DNA of 64,000 bases, taken from NCBI GenBank assembly GCA_965220385.1, contig OZ244825.1, positions 4,278,001 to 4,342,000 of the forward strand. Reading direction: 5' to 3'. Below the pieces are notes generated by a model. The model worked only from the letters and a program-made list of their open reading frames with translations. It was not told the DNA's origin and searched no databases. This document shows, in pieces, positions 1-8,943 of this stretch. The first letter of the stretch is position 1, and each line of letters starts with the position of its first letter. A program made the position numbers and the translations under genes. The stretch is from PCPOR2b sp965220385 (GTDB lineage: Bacteria > Poribacteria > WGA-4E > PCPOR2b).

Positions 1-284
1 CTCGTAGCATCACCGATATTGATGCACGCAAATCGATCATCCTTCAGAACCCTAAACAGTTCAACCCATACAGAATCGAGAATCTGGTGCATCAACTCAT
101 AAGCCTGTCTACCATCACCACCCGCTAACGCCCTTTCAATTTCTATGTTCTGGTTACTAAACATATCATCCCACATGCCGATCATGGGATAGGGCGGAGA
201 GGTAACTACTAGATCAACACTCTCTGAAGGGATTTCCTTCAAATCTCTCGCATCTTGAAAAAGAATCTTATGGTTAGTTTTCAT
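1..284 (-). CDS. Site-specific DNA methyltransferase, N-terminal part (runs off the window)
   Basis: A leftward reading frame starts with ATG at 284 and stays open to the window edge, giving the first 94 residues. Residues 29-32 read SPPY, the motif IV catalytic tetrapeptide of amino-methyltransferases (N4-cytosine or N6-adenine), preceded by a hydrophobic strand (VDLVV) as in that family. A second segment near the edge (RVLKDDRFACINIGD) resembles the motif V region of the same fold. The target sequence and the question of a partner restriction enzyme cannot be settled because the rest lies outside the window. The ribosome binding site is weak (GGAT about 10 bases upstream). Family assignment is fairly secure; subtype is not. 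Confidence 0.72.
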   Translation of the reverse strand, partial: MKTNHKILFQDARDLKEIPSESVDLVVTSPPYPMIGMWDDMFSNQNIEIERALAGGDGRQAYELMHQILDSVWVELFRVLKDDRFACINIGDAT

Positions 285-557
285 AGATAAATCCGTGTGA
301 TGTGTGAAAAACATTTGGACAAGAACGGCTAGATTCACTGGGTGATAGGACACCCGCCTATACAGCGTTACATCCCTTCACACGTTTCCGTTTAATCGAC
401 GGAAAAATTCGGTTCCGGGTTTATTATATGCTTCTCACTCAACCGCTGTCAACGCCAGAAATTCGTAAAGCGTGCTCCCTGGTATCCAACCGAAAAGATT
501 TCTCATCTGCAACCCTCTGCCTCCCAGATATTCGTCGAATTATTTCGCTATTGATGG

Positions 558-570
558 TATAATATTCTTT
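558..570 (+). promoter_or_regulatory. Perfect -10 box only 7 bases before the dsbA-like ATG (possible leaderless start)
   Basis: TATAAT at 558-563 is followed by seven bases and then the ATG at 571. With normal initiation spacing the transcript would start at or next to the start codon, giving a leaderless mRNA. No Shine-Dalgarno sequence lies in front of this ATG, which agrees. No good -35 hexamer is visible. The box could be chance in AT-rich DNA. Confidence 0.45.
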
Positions 571-1188
571 ATGAAAACAATCAACGTAACGGTCTATTCT
601 GACTACGTTTGTCCATACTGCTACATCGGTGCGGCGCGAGTGCAGCAACTGCAACAGGAGTACGATCCGCCGATTGTCTGGAAAAGCTTTGAACTTCACC
701 CGGACGCACCGGCGGGTGGCATCCCACCATCGATGTTCTACCAAGACAATCCGAAACTCAAACGGATTTCCGAAAACGCTCAACAACTGGCGGCAGCGGC
801 AGATCTGCAACTCGGCGACCACGTTATCTATTCTAATTCTCGACTTGCATTAGAGTTAGGCGAATTCGCCGAGCAATCTGGAAAGGGCAAAGCATTTCGA
901 GTCGCACTTTTTGACTCCTACTTCCAGCAAATACAGGATATGGGGGAAGAAACCGTGCTTTTAGATGTTGCGGAAGAAGCCGGGCTCACCAGAGAAGCAG
1001 CGGCTAAATGTCTTTCCGAGCGCACGATGAAAACCCACGTCGATCTGCAAATACAGGAAGCAAGAGGATACGGTATAACCGGTGTCCCAACATTTATCAT
1101 CGGGAAATATATGGTTGTCGGTGCACAACCTTATTCGGTGCTCAAACAAGCATTTGAGCTGGGGTTGGAAGAGGACGAAGCCAGCTAA
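571..1188 (+). CDS. DsbA-family thiol oxidoreductase (FrnE-like)
   Basis: The protein has 205 residues, the usual length for the FrnE/DsbA-like thioredoxin-fold family. A CPYC redox motif sits at residues 14-17 right after the first beta strand, and a GVPTF segment near residue 173 supplies the cis-proline loop that faces the active site. The middle is helical, as expected for the inserted DsbA helical domain. No signal peptide is present, so it probably acts in the cytoplasm, as FrnE homologues do, in disulfide exchange or isomerisation. I chose the ATG at 571 over in-frame upstream codons because the family begins right at the first strand and because a TATAAT box lies immediately upstream. 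Confidence 0.88.
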   Translation: MKTINVTVYSDYVCPYCYIGAARVQQLQQEYDPPIVWKSFELHPDAPAGGIPPSMFYQDNPKLKRISENAQQLAAAADLQLGDHVIYSNSRLALELGEFAEQSGKGKAFRVALFDSYFQQIQDMGEETVLLDVAEEAGLTREAAAKCLSERTMKTHVDLQIQEARGYGITGVPTFIIGKYMVVGAQPYSVLKQAFELGLEEDEAS

Positions 1189-1218
1189 ATACATCCGAAT
1201 GCCTTGAGAGGTGTGAAA

Positions 1219-2007
1219 ATGAGCATGGATACGAAATATGACATCGATCAGATGATGGAGGAGTGGAGGATTAACGGATTCGTCGTCTTCGAGGATCTGA
1301 TACCGACAGAAACAGTTGACCGCATCCTTGAGGCGTGGATACCGATTCGAGATCGTGACATCGAGCGGCAGGGAAAGTATCCACCACGCGGCTACCATCG
1401 TTATAACGTGCGTGTGCCATTCGAGCGCCCCTTCGTAGATGTAGAGATATTCGACCATCCCGCCCTCGTTGCGTTTCTTGAGCGTGTATTAGGACCCGAT
1501 TATGTATGGACGCATTTCGATTCCAACATACCGCTACCGGGAACAGATTACCAGAGATGGCACCGGGACGGCAAAGCCTCCCTATTCCCGGGAATCAAGA
1601 CACCAGCATTCTCCGTCGGCGTCAAGTTCCCACTTGTCGACACAAACGAGGAAAATGGCAGCTTTGAAGTAATTCCGGGGACGCAGTATGTAGGCGAGGA
1701 GGGTTTACCTGCCAACTTGAACGACGTCTTTGGCGAAGGGCTCAATCGCCGCGGTAACTACCATCCAGTCCGCCTCAATCTGAAGAAGGGATCCCTCTGG
1801 GTGCAAGACCCACGCAATTTCCATCGCGGCACACCGAATAGATCCGACCACCCGCGCGACGAACTGTGCATGGCATTTAGCGTTCCATGGTTGTTCAGTG
1901 GTTGGCTGCATGAGTACACCGACAAACATTTCCCAAGAGACCTCTGGGAAAGCCTACCCCCTCATGCCCAAAAGGTGTTGAAATGGCAGCGGGTGAAAGA
2001 TGCGTGA
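1219..2007 (+). CDS. Phytanoyl-CoA dioxygenase (PhyH) family protein
   Basis: A 262-residue non-haem Fe(II)/2-oxoglutarate oxygenase of the PhyH family. The iron-binding facial triad is visible: H115 and D117 in WHRDG, and the distal H202 in FHRGTPNRSD with the following arginine placed to bind 2-oxoglutarate. Such enzymes hydroxylate small molecules; the substrate cannot be read from sequence. The ATG at 1219 is preferred because GAGAGGTG lies about six bases upstream. It is followed 44 bases later by an SDR dehydrogenase in the same direction, so the two may act in sequence on one metabolite (hydroxylation, then oxidation). It is one of two PhyH-type proteins here, the other being at 41892-42800. 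Confidence 0.85.
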   Translation: MSMDTKYDIDQMMEEWRINGFVVFEDLIPTETVDRILEAWIPIRDRDIERQGKYPPRGYHRYNVRVPFERPFVDVEIFDHPALVAFLERVLGPDYVWTHFDSNIPLPGTDYQRWHRDGKASLFPGIKTPAFSVGVKFPLVDTNEENGSFEVIPGTQYVGEEGLPANLNDVFGEGLNRRGNYHPVRLNLKKGSLWVQDPRNFHRGTPNRSDHPRDELCMAFSVPWLFSGWLHEYTDKHFPRDLWESLPPHAQKVLKWQRVKDA

Positions 2008-2051
2008 AGCGTGAGGAAAGACACAATCTAACACTACAAAAGGAGATTTCT

Positions 2052-2852
2052 ATGCGTTTGAAAGATCGAGTTGCTATTGTCACCGGTGGCGGTGGCGGGA
2101 TGGGAACCGGTATTAGCCTATGCCTCGCAAGGGAAGGTGCAAATATCGTCGTATCGGACGTAAATGTTGAGGCTGCACAAAGTTGCGTCGAAAAGGTTGA
2201 AGAAACCGGTCAGCGCGGACTGGCAATCGAATCAGATGTGACGAAGGAAGCGGAGTGTATCGCCTTAGTGGACGAAACACTCAAGACGTTCGGGCAGGTG
2301 GACATCCTGGTCAACAACGCCGGGCATTTCGGGGAAAATCTTGGACTGCCGTTCACCAACCAGACCGAGGCGGACTGGGACGATAACTTAGCTATCCACG
2401 TCAAAGGTCCCTTCTTTCTCTGTAAAGCCGTTGCCTCGCACATGATTGATCGGAAATTCGGAAAGATCATTAATATCTCATCAATCGCCGCAAAGCGAGA
2501 CCCACAGATTGCGCCGGCTTACGCTGCCGCTAAGAATGCTTTGTTGAACCTGACACGACTGGTAGCGAAAGACCTTGGACCCCACAATGTCAATGTCAAC
2601 GGAATCTGTCCGGGGATGCTCTGGACAGGATTCTGGCACAGGCTTGCACCATTAATAGCCGAGAACGACCCAACCTACGCAGACCTTGAACCGCGCGCCC
2701 TGTTTGAGCATTGGGTCAAACAGAACACACCCCTTCAGCGGGAGCAGACACCGGAGGATATCGGCAACCTCGTCGTCTTCCTGTCGTCGGAGGAGGCTCG
2801 AAACATCACCGGACAGACCATCAATGTCGATGGCGGCGTGGCGATGGGATAG
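2052..2852 (+). CDS. Short-chain dehydrogenase/reductase (SDR)
   Basis: A 266-residue classical SDR. The glycine-rich cofactor loop TGGGGGMG is at residues 11-18, the NNAG structural motif at 88-91, and the catalytic Tyr157/Lys161 pair (YAAAK) with its upstream serine in ISSIA. An acidic residue ends the second strand (VVSDV), which favours NAD over NADP. The start is fixed by AAAAGGAG six bases before ATG at 2052. Sequence resembles sugar- or hydroxyacid-type SDRs, but the substrate is not predictable. It follows the PhyH gene and runs convergently into the Gfo/Idh/MocA gene at 2866. Confidence 0.9.
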   Translation: MRLKDRVAIVTGGGGGMGTGISLCLAREGANIVVSDVNVEAAQSCVEKVEETGQRGLAIESDVTKEAECIALVDETLKTFGQVDILVNNAGHFGENLGLPFTNQTEADWDDNLAIHVKGPFFLCKAVASHMIDRKFGKIINISSIAAKRDPQIAPAYAAAKNALLNLTRLVAKDLGPHNVNVNGICPGMLWTGFWHRLAPLIAENDPTYADLEPRALFEHWVKQNTPLQREQTPEDIGNLVVFLSSEEARNITGQTINVDGGVAMG

Positions 2853-2865
2853 CGAATCTTGCCTT

Positions 2866-3873
2866 CTAACCGATCTGGACAACCTGTGAGAGCCGCGCAG
2901 ACTCATTCAATGCATCGCAGACACGCATCGTATTGATCGCCTCAGCGGACCAGCGCGGCTCAAGCTGTCCAGTCTGAACAATGTCTGAAAACCGCTCAAC
3001 CATGCGCACCTCTTGGATACAACCCCCGCCCTTATGTTCTTCGTTCCGTCCGTACGCACCGTGTATCCAGAAACGGCTTGAGTCCTCCTGTCGAGGTATT
3101 ACAAAATCATCACACACTATAGAGGCTTGGGTGCCTGCAACCTCAAACCACCTTCGGCTCGCGGTGTCGTAAGCGCAATCGAACGAGGCTATCCGCTCAT
3201 CTTCAAACCAGAGTGTGCCCGATAGGTTGAGTTCTACGTCACGATAATAGCGTGCGGTAGCAAAGACCTGCGTCGGCAGATCGTCGAATGCCCAGAGAAT
3301 ACAACGGACGCAATAGTAGCCGAGATCGCCGAGGCAGCCGCCAGCGAGTTCGCTTTTTACTCGGATATTATCCTCTGGAATGGTATCCCAACTGGTGGTG
3401 AATGCCGCCGTCACGCGGCGCAGTCGTCCTAAAGCCCCACCATCAATGACCTCCTTCATCCGAGCGGTACGCTCGTGATGCACCCACATAACACCATCCA
3501 TCAGTTGCACATTGTGCTGCTCACAGGCATCCGCCATCGCTATCGATCTCTCTGTGTTCGCTTCTAACGGTTTTTCGCACAGCACATGCTTTCCCTGCTC
3601 CGCCGCTTTGATGGTCCATTCCGCATGCATTGAGGGCGGCAACGGGTTGTAGATAGCATCTATTTCCAGATCTTCGAGGAGCGCCTCATAGCTTCCGTAG
3701 GCTATCCCGATGTCATGCTCAGACGCCCAATCTCTGGCGCGCTCTTCCGTTCGGCTAGCAACTGCCGTCAACTCGGCACCGTCTGCCAAGTTGATAGCTC
3801 GTGCAACCTTCGTCGCGATTTTCGCCGTGCTCAAAATCCCCCAACGTACACTCCGCTTTTCTTCGCTTGCCAT
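2866..3873 (-). CDS. Gfo/Idh/MocA family NAD(P)-dependent oxidoreductase
   Basis: A 335-residue two-domain dehydrogenase. The N-terminal Rossmann fold starts at the WGILSTAKIA strand, and the family signature EKP (CEKPLEANTE) supplies the lysine normally used in catalysis. The C-terminal alpha/beta sheet domain follows, including the GGCLGDLGYY segment typical of family members with sugar-like substrates. I placed the start at 3873 because GAGGG lies just upstream; an in-frame ATG at 3888 has no ribosome binding site. It is convergent with the SDR gene, with only 13 bases between them. Likely a cyclic-polyol or sugar dehydrogenase; substrate unknown. Confidence 0.88.
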   Translation of the reverse strand: MASEEKRSVRWGILSTAKIATKVARAINLADGAELTAVASRTEERARDWASEHDIGIAYGSYEALLEDLEIDAIYNPLPPSMHAEWTIKAAEQGKHVLCEKPLEANTERSIAMADACEQHNVQLMDGVMWVHHERTARMKEVIDGGALGRLRRVTAAFTTSWDTIPEDNIRVKSELAGGCLGDLGYYCVRCILWAFDDLPTQVFATARYYRDVELNLSGTLWFEDERIASFDCAYDTASRRWFEVAGTQASIVCDDFVIPRQEDSSRFWIHGAYGRNEEHKGGGCIQEVRMVERFSDIVQTGQLEPRWSAEAINTMRVCDALNESARLSQVVQIG

Positions 3874-4030
3874 AATTCCCTCATTCAAAATCGAGTCTCA
3901 ATAGAATTATTATTGCCCAAATCTCCAATCAGTGCTATAATGCCGCTTAAATTTTGTAGAGGTCTTTAACACCTTCAAGGTCAAATTTAATGTAGCATAT
4001 TCCATATCTGATAAGGAGTCAAGCGCAAAA

Positions 4031-4933
4031 ATGAGACGTTTCTTATTCGCTGTATGTATGAGTTTATTTATAGCCGGAGGCACCGCGTGGGGATGGTGGT
4101 CAGGCGGACACAGCATCATGACGAAAGCAGCAATTCAAGCATTGCCCGATGAAGTGCCAGCGTTTTTCCGTGATGGAGAACGAATGATTGCCCACTGTTC
4201 TTACGACCCAGATATATCAAAAAACCGTGGTGCCCCCCACGTGAACAACGCAGAGCATCCAGAGCATTATCTCGATATAGAACTCCTGGAGGGTAAACCA
4301 TTCCCGAAAAACCGGTATGAGTTCATCCAGTTGTGCACCGAGTTAGGGATTAAACCTGATAAGGTAGGGTTAGTGCCTTATGCCGTAGCTGAGTGGACAG
4401 AGCGCCTCGCTGTGGCATTCGCCGAACACCGAAAATGGCCCGACAATGCCTTTATTCAAAGTAAATGTCTCGTCTATGCCGGATTCATTGCCCATTATGC
4501 ACAAGATATGTGTCAACCGCTGCACCTGACAATTCATTTCGACGGATGGAAACAAGCGGATGGCTCGGTTCTACATAAAGGGATTCATGAGAAGACAGAT
4601 GCGCTCATCGAGTATCTGGAACTCGATCCAGCCGCTCTGGCAAAAGATCAGGAGATCCAACCGCTCGACGATCTGATGGCTGGTATTGTGGAGGAGTTCC
4701 ACGCGGGGTATTCCCTGCTCAAACGGGTCTATGAACTGGGAGATAACCTACCATCTTATAGAGATAAAGATTGGGAACGGGTGCCTGAAGTGGTCGATTT
4801 CGCAACCGAGCGCGCGCGTACAGCCACCCGGTTCACGGCGGCACTCTACCTAACGGCTTGGGAATTGTCCGGTAAGATTAAACTGGAGGGGTGGTTGGAC
4901 CGAGCAAAAGATGACGGAGAGACAACCCAATAA
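4031..4933 (+). CDS. Secreted S1/P1 nuclease / zinc-dependent phospholipase C family protein
   Basis: The 300-residue protein begins with a signal peptide (hydrophobic residues 4-18), and the predicted mature start is the WW pair at 22-23, followed by GGH. In S1/P1 nucleases the mature N-terminal Trp and nearby His bind the trinuclear zinc site. Further ligand motifs are present: EHPEHYLDIE near residue 77, HYAQDMCQPLH near 155, and an H-E/D pair in GIHEKTD. The usual GDxHQPLH is altered to QDMCQPLH, which keeps the Asp and the second His but replaces the first His with Cys, an unusual ligand change. The protein probably degrades nucleic acid or phospholipid outside the cytoplasm. AAGGAG lies 12 bases upstream, a long spacing. 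Confidence 0.8.
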   Translation: MRRFLFAVCMSLFIAGGTAWGWWSGGHSIMTKAAIQALPDEVPAFFRDGERMIAHCSYDPDISKNRGAPHVNNAEHPEHYLDIELLEGKPFPKNRYEFIQLCTELGIKPDKVGLVPYAVAEWTERLAVAFAEHRKWPDNAFIQSKCLVYAGFIAHYAQDMCQPLHLTIHFDGWKQADGSVLHKGIHEKTDALIEYLELDPAALAKDQEIQPLDDLMAGIVEEFHAGYSLLKRVYELGDNLPSYRDKDWERVPEVVDFATERARTATRFTAALYLTAWELSGKIKLEGWLDRAKDDGETTQ

Positions 4934-4983
4934 TTCCATAGATACATCGGTTCAGATTCACAGATTACAAAAGGAATATGTTA

Positions 4984-6180
4984 ATGGCTGCGAATAAGAT
5001 AGTTGACATACAGGTGTGCGAATTGGAACCGCCACCCCCAAGCGAAGAAGGAACGCCAGCCCGCCGCCCGCCATGGGGACACACATTTGTAGAGGCAAAC
5101 CCCTTGGACAGGTTTGACCAACCCGTTCATCGTCGGAGTCCGGGTGGATTGGTGTGGGTTAAGATTATCGCTGACGATGGCACTTGGGGCTTGGGTCTTA
5201 CGGATACGGGTCACGTAGCGACCATACTCATTAAAGAATGCCTTGCACCCCTGGTTATTGGGCAGGAAGTAGGCGCAATCGACCTTTGCAATGATCTGAT
5301 GTGGCGAGGAACGCTCGCTTTCGGAAACGAAGGTTTGACAGCGCGTGCTGTGGCTGGCGTGGATCTGGCACTGTGGGATTTGTGGGGCAAGACTCTAAAT
5401 CAACCCGTCTATCGACTCGCTGGAGGACCTGCACGCCGCTCAATGGATGTGTATGTGACCGGCAACGATGTGGATTGGAGCCTGGAGCTCGGGTTCAGAA
5501 AGTTTAAGCTGGCGCGACCCTACGGAGTCTACGATGGGCAGGCTGGAATTGACGGCACAGTGGAACTGATCGCTAAAACCCGCGAACTGATCGGCCCCGA
5601 AGCAGATCTGATGCTCGATTGCTGGATGGCTTATGACGCCGATTACGCGGTGCACATGTGTGAAGCCTTGCGCCCCTATCGGATGCGGTGGATGGAGGAG
5701 ATGTTAGCTCCACACGATTGGAAAGGGCTGAAAGCCATCCGTCAGCGCGTCCCATGGCAGACCCTTGCCACCGGAGAGCATTGGGCAACACGCTGGCCCG
5801 GGATGCGCGCGGTCGAGGAAAGCCTAATAGATCTTGTCCAAGCAGATCTCCACTGGATCGGTGGTTTTACAGAAGCAATGAAACTCGCTCACTTTGCAGA
5901 TGCAGCTGGCATCCCAATGTGTCTGCACACCGGTGCCAATAATCCCTATGGACAACACTGGACCGCCGCTATGCCCAATACGCCGTTGATTGAACTCTTC
6001 CAAGCTTCAGCGCCGGGTATTCCGTTGGATGAGTGTTATTTGGGAGCTCCCTCGGAATCAGGACGACGCTGTTATCGAACACCGCCGGGTACACTGATGC
6101 CGGTTGATGGCAAGCTAGGCCTGCCGTCGGGCCCCGGATTCGGACTCCAAGTGCCAGAAGAGTGGCTGATACCGATTTGA
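4984..6180 (+). CDS. Enolase-superfamily acid-sugar dehydratase (mandelate racemase/MLE type)
   Basis: A 398-residue enolase-superfamily protein. The N-terminal capping domain includes DLALWDLWGK. The barrel carries the three metal carboxylates: Asp in LMLDCW, Glu in RWMEEML and Glu in ATGEHW. A late Asp (VQADLHW) and a His (CLHTG) fit the Asp-His acid/base dyad used by acid-sugar dehydratases. The GEHWATRW segment recalls L-rhamnonate dehydratase, but that assignment is only a suggestion. ATG at 4984 is chosen over the ATG at 4978 because AAGGA is correctly spaced only for the later one. It runs convergently into an oxidoreductase gene. Confidence 0.85.
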   Translation: MAANKIVDIQVCELEPPPPSEEGTPARRPPWGHTFVEANPLDRFDQPVHRRSPGGLVWVKIIADDGTWGLGLTDTGHVATILIKECLAPLVIGQEVGAIDLCNDLMWRGTLAFGNEGLTARAVAGVDLALWDLWGKTLNQPVYRLAGGPARRSMDVYVTGNDVDWSLELGFRKFKLARPYGVYDGQAGIDGTVELIAKTRELIGPEADLMLDCWMAYDADYAVHMCEALRPYRMRWMEEMLAPHDWKGLKAIRQRVPWQTLATGEHWATRWPGMRAVEESLIDLVQADLHWIGGFTEAMKLAHFADAAGIPMCLHTGANNPYGQHWTAAMPNTPLIELFQASAPGIPLDECYLGAPSESGRRCYRTPPGTLMPVDGKLGLPSGPGFGLQVPEEWLIPI

Positions 6181-6223
6181 GACACCCCGACACGTATCCA
6201 AGGATTGACAGGGCAACCGTCAA

Positions 6224-7378
6224 CTATCTCCCCAAACGTTCAAACTCGGTCGAGAGCCAATCCCAATAGGGACGTGGCATCTCAGAGGGCGGTTTTAACG
6301 CGGCTTCCTTGCGCCAACTATGTAGCGGATGCTCACGGTTCTCCTGTGGGAGATCTACGCGCGTACCGTAAGCTGCGGACTCAAACACACCCATCAAGAC
6401 CTCCAGCACACGCCGTCCTTCCAATCCGCTACATTCATGCTCCCGTCCTTCGTCCAAGGCGCGGACATACTCCTCGACAAACCAGTAGTCCGCCTCTGCT
6501 GCGCTACTATCCGGCTGGTAGCTATCGGGATAAATCGACTCAATAGGTTCCCATCGATCATGCTCTCCGTCGGGGATAAAGTGGGGTTGGGGTAACCACC
6601 ACGCTTGGTCACCTCTCCACATCAGGCGTCCCTCACTGCCATACAGCTCCATCGCATAAGCCGAAGAATCCATCTGATCAAACCGATGCTGGAGGAGTGT
6701 CCCGGTCACGTTGTTGTCAAACTGCAACGACGCGGTGATATGCTCACAGGCGATGGTGCCCATCCCGCTCGGTGACGGCACAATATCGTCTGGGGTGATC
6801 GGATGCCCATCCGTTGTCGCTTGAGTGACCACGCTACGGGGAGGACCGCCGAACCTAAGCATGTTGTTGATCATGTGCGTCCCGATGTTCATCAAGCCGT
6901 AACCGCCGTAGTACCCCTTGCCGCTGCCGTAAATATATCGGAGTTCACCGATTTTCCCTTCCTTGTACGCACGTGCAATCGCTTGCATCGATGCGCCGAC
7001 CCGCCCCTGATGATGCACAGCGGTCCGCACACCCTTCTCCTGTGCTCGCGCAATAACGGCATCAGCTTGGATTAAATCAACGCACATCGGCTTTTCGACC
7101 TCAATATTGACGCCGTGTTCCAACACCCGCATACACAGGTCATAGTGAAATTCTGTTCCGGTTGGGATTGCGACGATGTCCGGCTCCGTTTGACGGATCA
7201 TCTCATCCAAGTCGGTGAAACGCGCAGCCACATCAACTTCATCTCCGAGCGTGTTCAACAGTTCCTCTACGAGATCGCAAAGCGCGACAATCTCTGTCCG
7301 TGGATGTGCATGATACGCTCTGGCCGCTGCCGTTCCACGTCCTCGACAGCCTAAAATATTGACACGGTATGTTTTCAT
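6224..7378 (-). CDS. Gfo/Idh/MocA family oxidoreductase
   Basis: A 384-residue member of the family. The N-terminal strand leads into GCRGRGTAAA, a variant of the GxGxxG nucleotide-binding loop, and EKP (VEVEKPMCVDL region) supplies the catalytic lysine. The C-terminal domain contains GGYGLMNIGTHMINN, resembling the family's substrate-binding helix. GGGGG lies just before the ATG. Convergent with the dehydratase gene at 4984, and just downstream of the exchanger gene on the same strand, so it may be cotranscribed with it. Substrate unknown; sugars, inositols or their acids are typical. Confidence 0.87.
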   Translation of the reverse strand: MKTYRVNILGCRGRGTAAARAYHAHPRTEIVALCDLVEELLNTLGDEVDVAARFTDLDEMIRQTEPDIVAIPTGTEFHYDLCMRVLEHGVNIEVEKPMCVDLIQADAVIARAQEKGVRTAVHHQGRVGASMQAIARAYKEGKIGELRYIYGSGKGYYGGYGLMNIGTHMINNMLRFGGPPRSVVTQATTDGHPITPDDIVPSPSGMGTIACEHITASLQFDNNVTGTLLQHRFDQMDSSAYAMELYGSEGRLMWRGDQAWWLPQPHFIPDGEHDRWEPIESIYPDSYQPDSSAAEADYWFVEEYVRALDEGREHECSGLEGRRVLEVLMGVFESAAYGTRVDLPQENREHPLHSWRKEAALKPPSEMPRPYWDWLSTEFERLGR

Positions 7379-7422
7379 CTCTGCCCCCTTGTTAAACTAT
7401 CTCCGAAATCTCAAAAACAGTT

Positions 7423-8547
7423 TCAACCTCCCGTGATTTTGTAACTCAGAATCGTCACAAATAGGTATGCCGCAATAAGAATGACACCAAATGGACGCTT
7501 CAACCTGTCGCCTGAAACAAATATGCCGACACGAAAAACGATTAAGATAAACAACATAAGTGGGAAAAGCAGGCGGAAAAAGTGCGTTGGTGCTTCCAGC
7601 CCACCACCTGTTACCGCAGCAGCTGCACCGGCGACAAAAAGGACGTTAAGAATATCAGCACCAATCACGTTTCCGACCGCAAGTGCACCGTGCCCCCTCC
7701 TCGCAGCCGTCACTGCGGTCACAAATTCGGGCAAAGACGTTCCGAACGCCACCAATGTCGCGGCAATGATACTTTCAGGCACTTTCACCCTTTCAGCGAC
7801 GATTTTGACCGCCGGAATCAGTACCGATGAGGCTGCAACCACCAATAAAATGCCGAACAGCAACTTGACGACGATAAGCACGGTATTCGCAGATTCATCG
7901 TGGCCCAGATCCATCTCCATTGTGCTATCAGCATCCCGTGACCAGCGAATCGACTGCCACATATAAGCGGCAAGTAGGAGGAGGAAAACGAAGCCCATCA
8001 TTTGCGGAAGACGACCACCCTCCGAAAGGGTTGTTCCCAACGAGCCGAAAGGTAGGCAAGCAATCACCAGCAGAAAACCCGCTCCCAGTTGTAGCCAACC
8101 TTGGCGGTTGACAATTTTGCGATTGAGCGGCAAGGGTGCAATCAGTGCAGCAGTACCGAGGATGAGCCCGGTGTCACAGATGATTGACCCAACAGCGTTT
8201 CCGAGTGCAATATCCGGATCGCCCTGAATAGCAGCAAAAACGGAAACAGCGGCTTCAGGCGTCGTTGTCCCAAGGCTTACAATCGTCGCCCCAATAAGCG
8301 TCTGCGGGATGCCCCATCTCGTTGAAAGAGTAACCGCCTCATCAACCAATATATCCGCCCCTTTTCCAAGGAGATAAAGGGTAACTGCAATGATGGCAAA
8401 GAGCCAAATCGTGTGGAGGTTTCCAATCTTGGATTCGATCCAACCTTCTAAGCCGTGGGGTGTATCTGTCTCACCGGAGTCGCCAAAAGCGGTAAAACTA
8501 AAAGTAATGACTATAAAAATTAGACAAAAAAGTAATTTACGGTTCAT
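7423..8547 (-). CDS. Calcium/sodium:cation antiporter (CaCA family, YrbG-like)
   Basis: A 374-residue inner-membrane exchanger with about ten or eleven hydrophobic segments. Both alpha repeats that form the ion path are clear: GATIVSLGTTTPE followed by GNAVGS in the first half, and AATLVAFGTSLPE followed by GNVIGADILN in the second. The conserved acidic residue of each (TPE and LPE) is the ion ligand. A first hydrophobic stretch resembles a signal peptide, unusual for short bacterial members. The start at 8547 is set by GAGGAG a few bases upstream; the next ATG (8550) is equally in frame. It exchanges Ca2+ or K+ against Na+ or H+ by family knowledge. Confidence 0.88.
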   Translation of the reverse strand: MNRKLLFCLIFIVITFSFTAFGDSGETDTPHGLEGWIESKIGNLHTIWLFAIIAVTLYLLGKGADILVDEAVTLSTRWGIPQTLIGATIVSLGTTTPEAAVSVFAAIQGDPDIALGNAVGSIICDTGLILGTAALIAPLPLNRKIVNRQGWLQLGAGFLLVIACLPFGSLGTTLSEGGRLPQMMGFVFLLLLAAYMWQSIRWSRDADSTMEMDLGHDESANTVLIVVKLLFGILLVVAASSVLIPAVKIVAERVKVPESIIAATLVAFGTSLPEFVTAVTAARRGHGALAVGNVIGADILNVLFVAGAAAAVTGGGLEAPTHFFRLLFPLMLFILIVFRVGIFVSGDRLKRPFGVILIAAYLFVTILSYKITGG

Positions 8548-8686
8548 CATCTCCTCGTTAAAAATCACTGTTTATCTCATCGATCCTCTGAATCTCCGTT
8601 TGGGCCCATAAAATATAAATTGGAGATTAGGAGGTCAAAAACAGAACCATCAGCTCGCTCGTAGTAGCACAATCAATCTACTGTCG

Positions 8687-8716
8687 ATCTTATCACAGAA
8701 TCAGGTTAAAAGTCAA
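8687..8716 (-). promoter_or_regulatory. Sigma-70-like promoter for the exchanger gene
   Basis: On the minus strand TTGACT (8716-8711) and TAAGAT (8692-8687) are separated by 18 bases. Transcription would start near 8680, leaving a leader of roughly 130 bases before the exchanger start. A GTCAA/TTGAC inverted repeat overlaps the -35 element. Confidence 0.5.
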
Positions 8717-8805
8717 TTTTTTTGACCAAAGGTATATCGTGCGCTTTCTCCATGTTTAAGAGGTGCAATCCCAATGCACAGAAGGCCGCTGATAATGCCT
8801 CCCTG

Positions 8806-8833
8806 TTGACATCAAACAGGTAGCAGCTATACA
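8806..8833 (+). promoter_or_regulatory. Upstream promoter candidate of glnS (P1)
   Basis: TTGACA at 8806-8811 and TATACA at 8828-8833 are separated by 16 bases. It lies just upstream of the stronger P2, giving tandem promoters ahead of glnS. Confidence 0.5.
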
Positions 8834-8840
8834 AATCAGG

Positions 8841-8869
8841 TTGACAATCCCGTAAATCTTTCCTATAAT
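8841..8869 (+). promoter_or_regulatory. Consensus sigma-70 promoter of glnS (P2)
   Basis: A perfect TTGACA (8841-8846), a 17-base spacer and a perfect TATAAT (8864-8869). The predicted transcript begins near 8876 and has a leader of about 67 bases. This is one of the best promoter matches in the window and shows the organism uses a standard housekeeping sigma factor. Confidence 0.8.
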
Positions 8870-8943
8870 TTCTGAGCATCTTACTAACATTTAAGAGGAA
8901 GCCTGATTCTGCATTATCATCTCAACAGATCGAAGGAACAACA

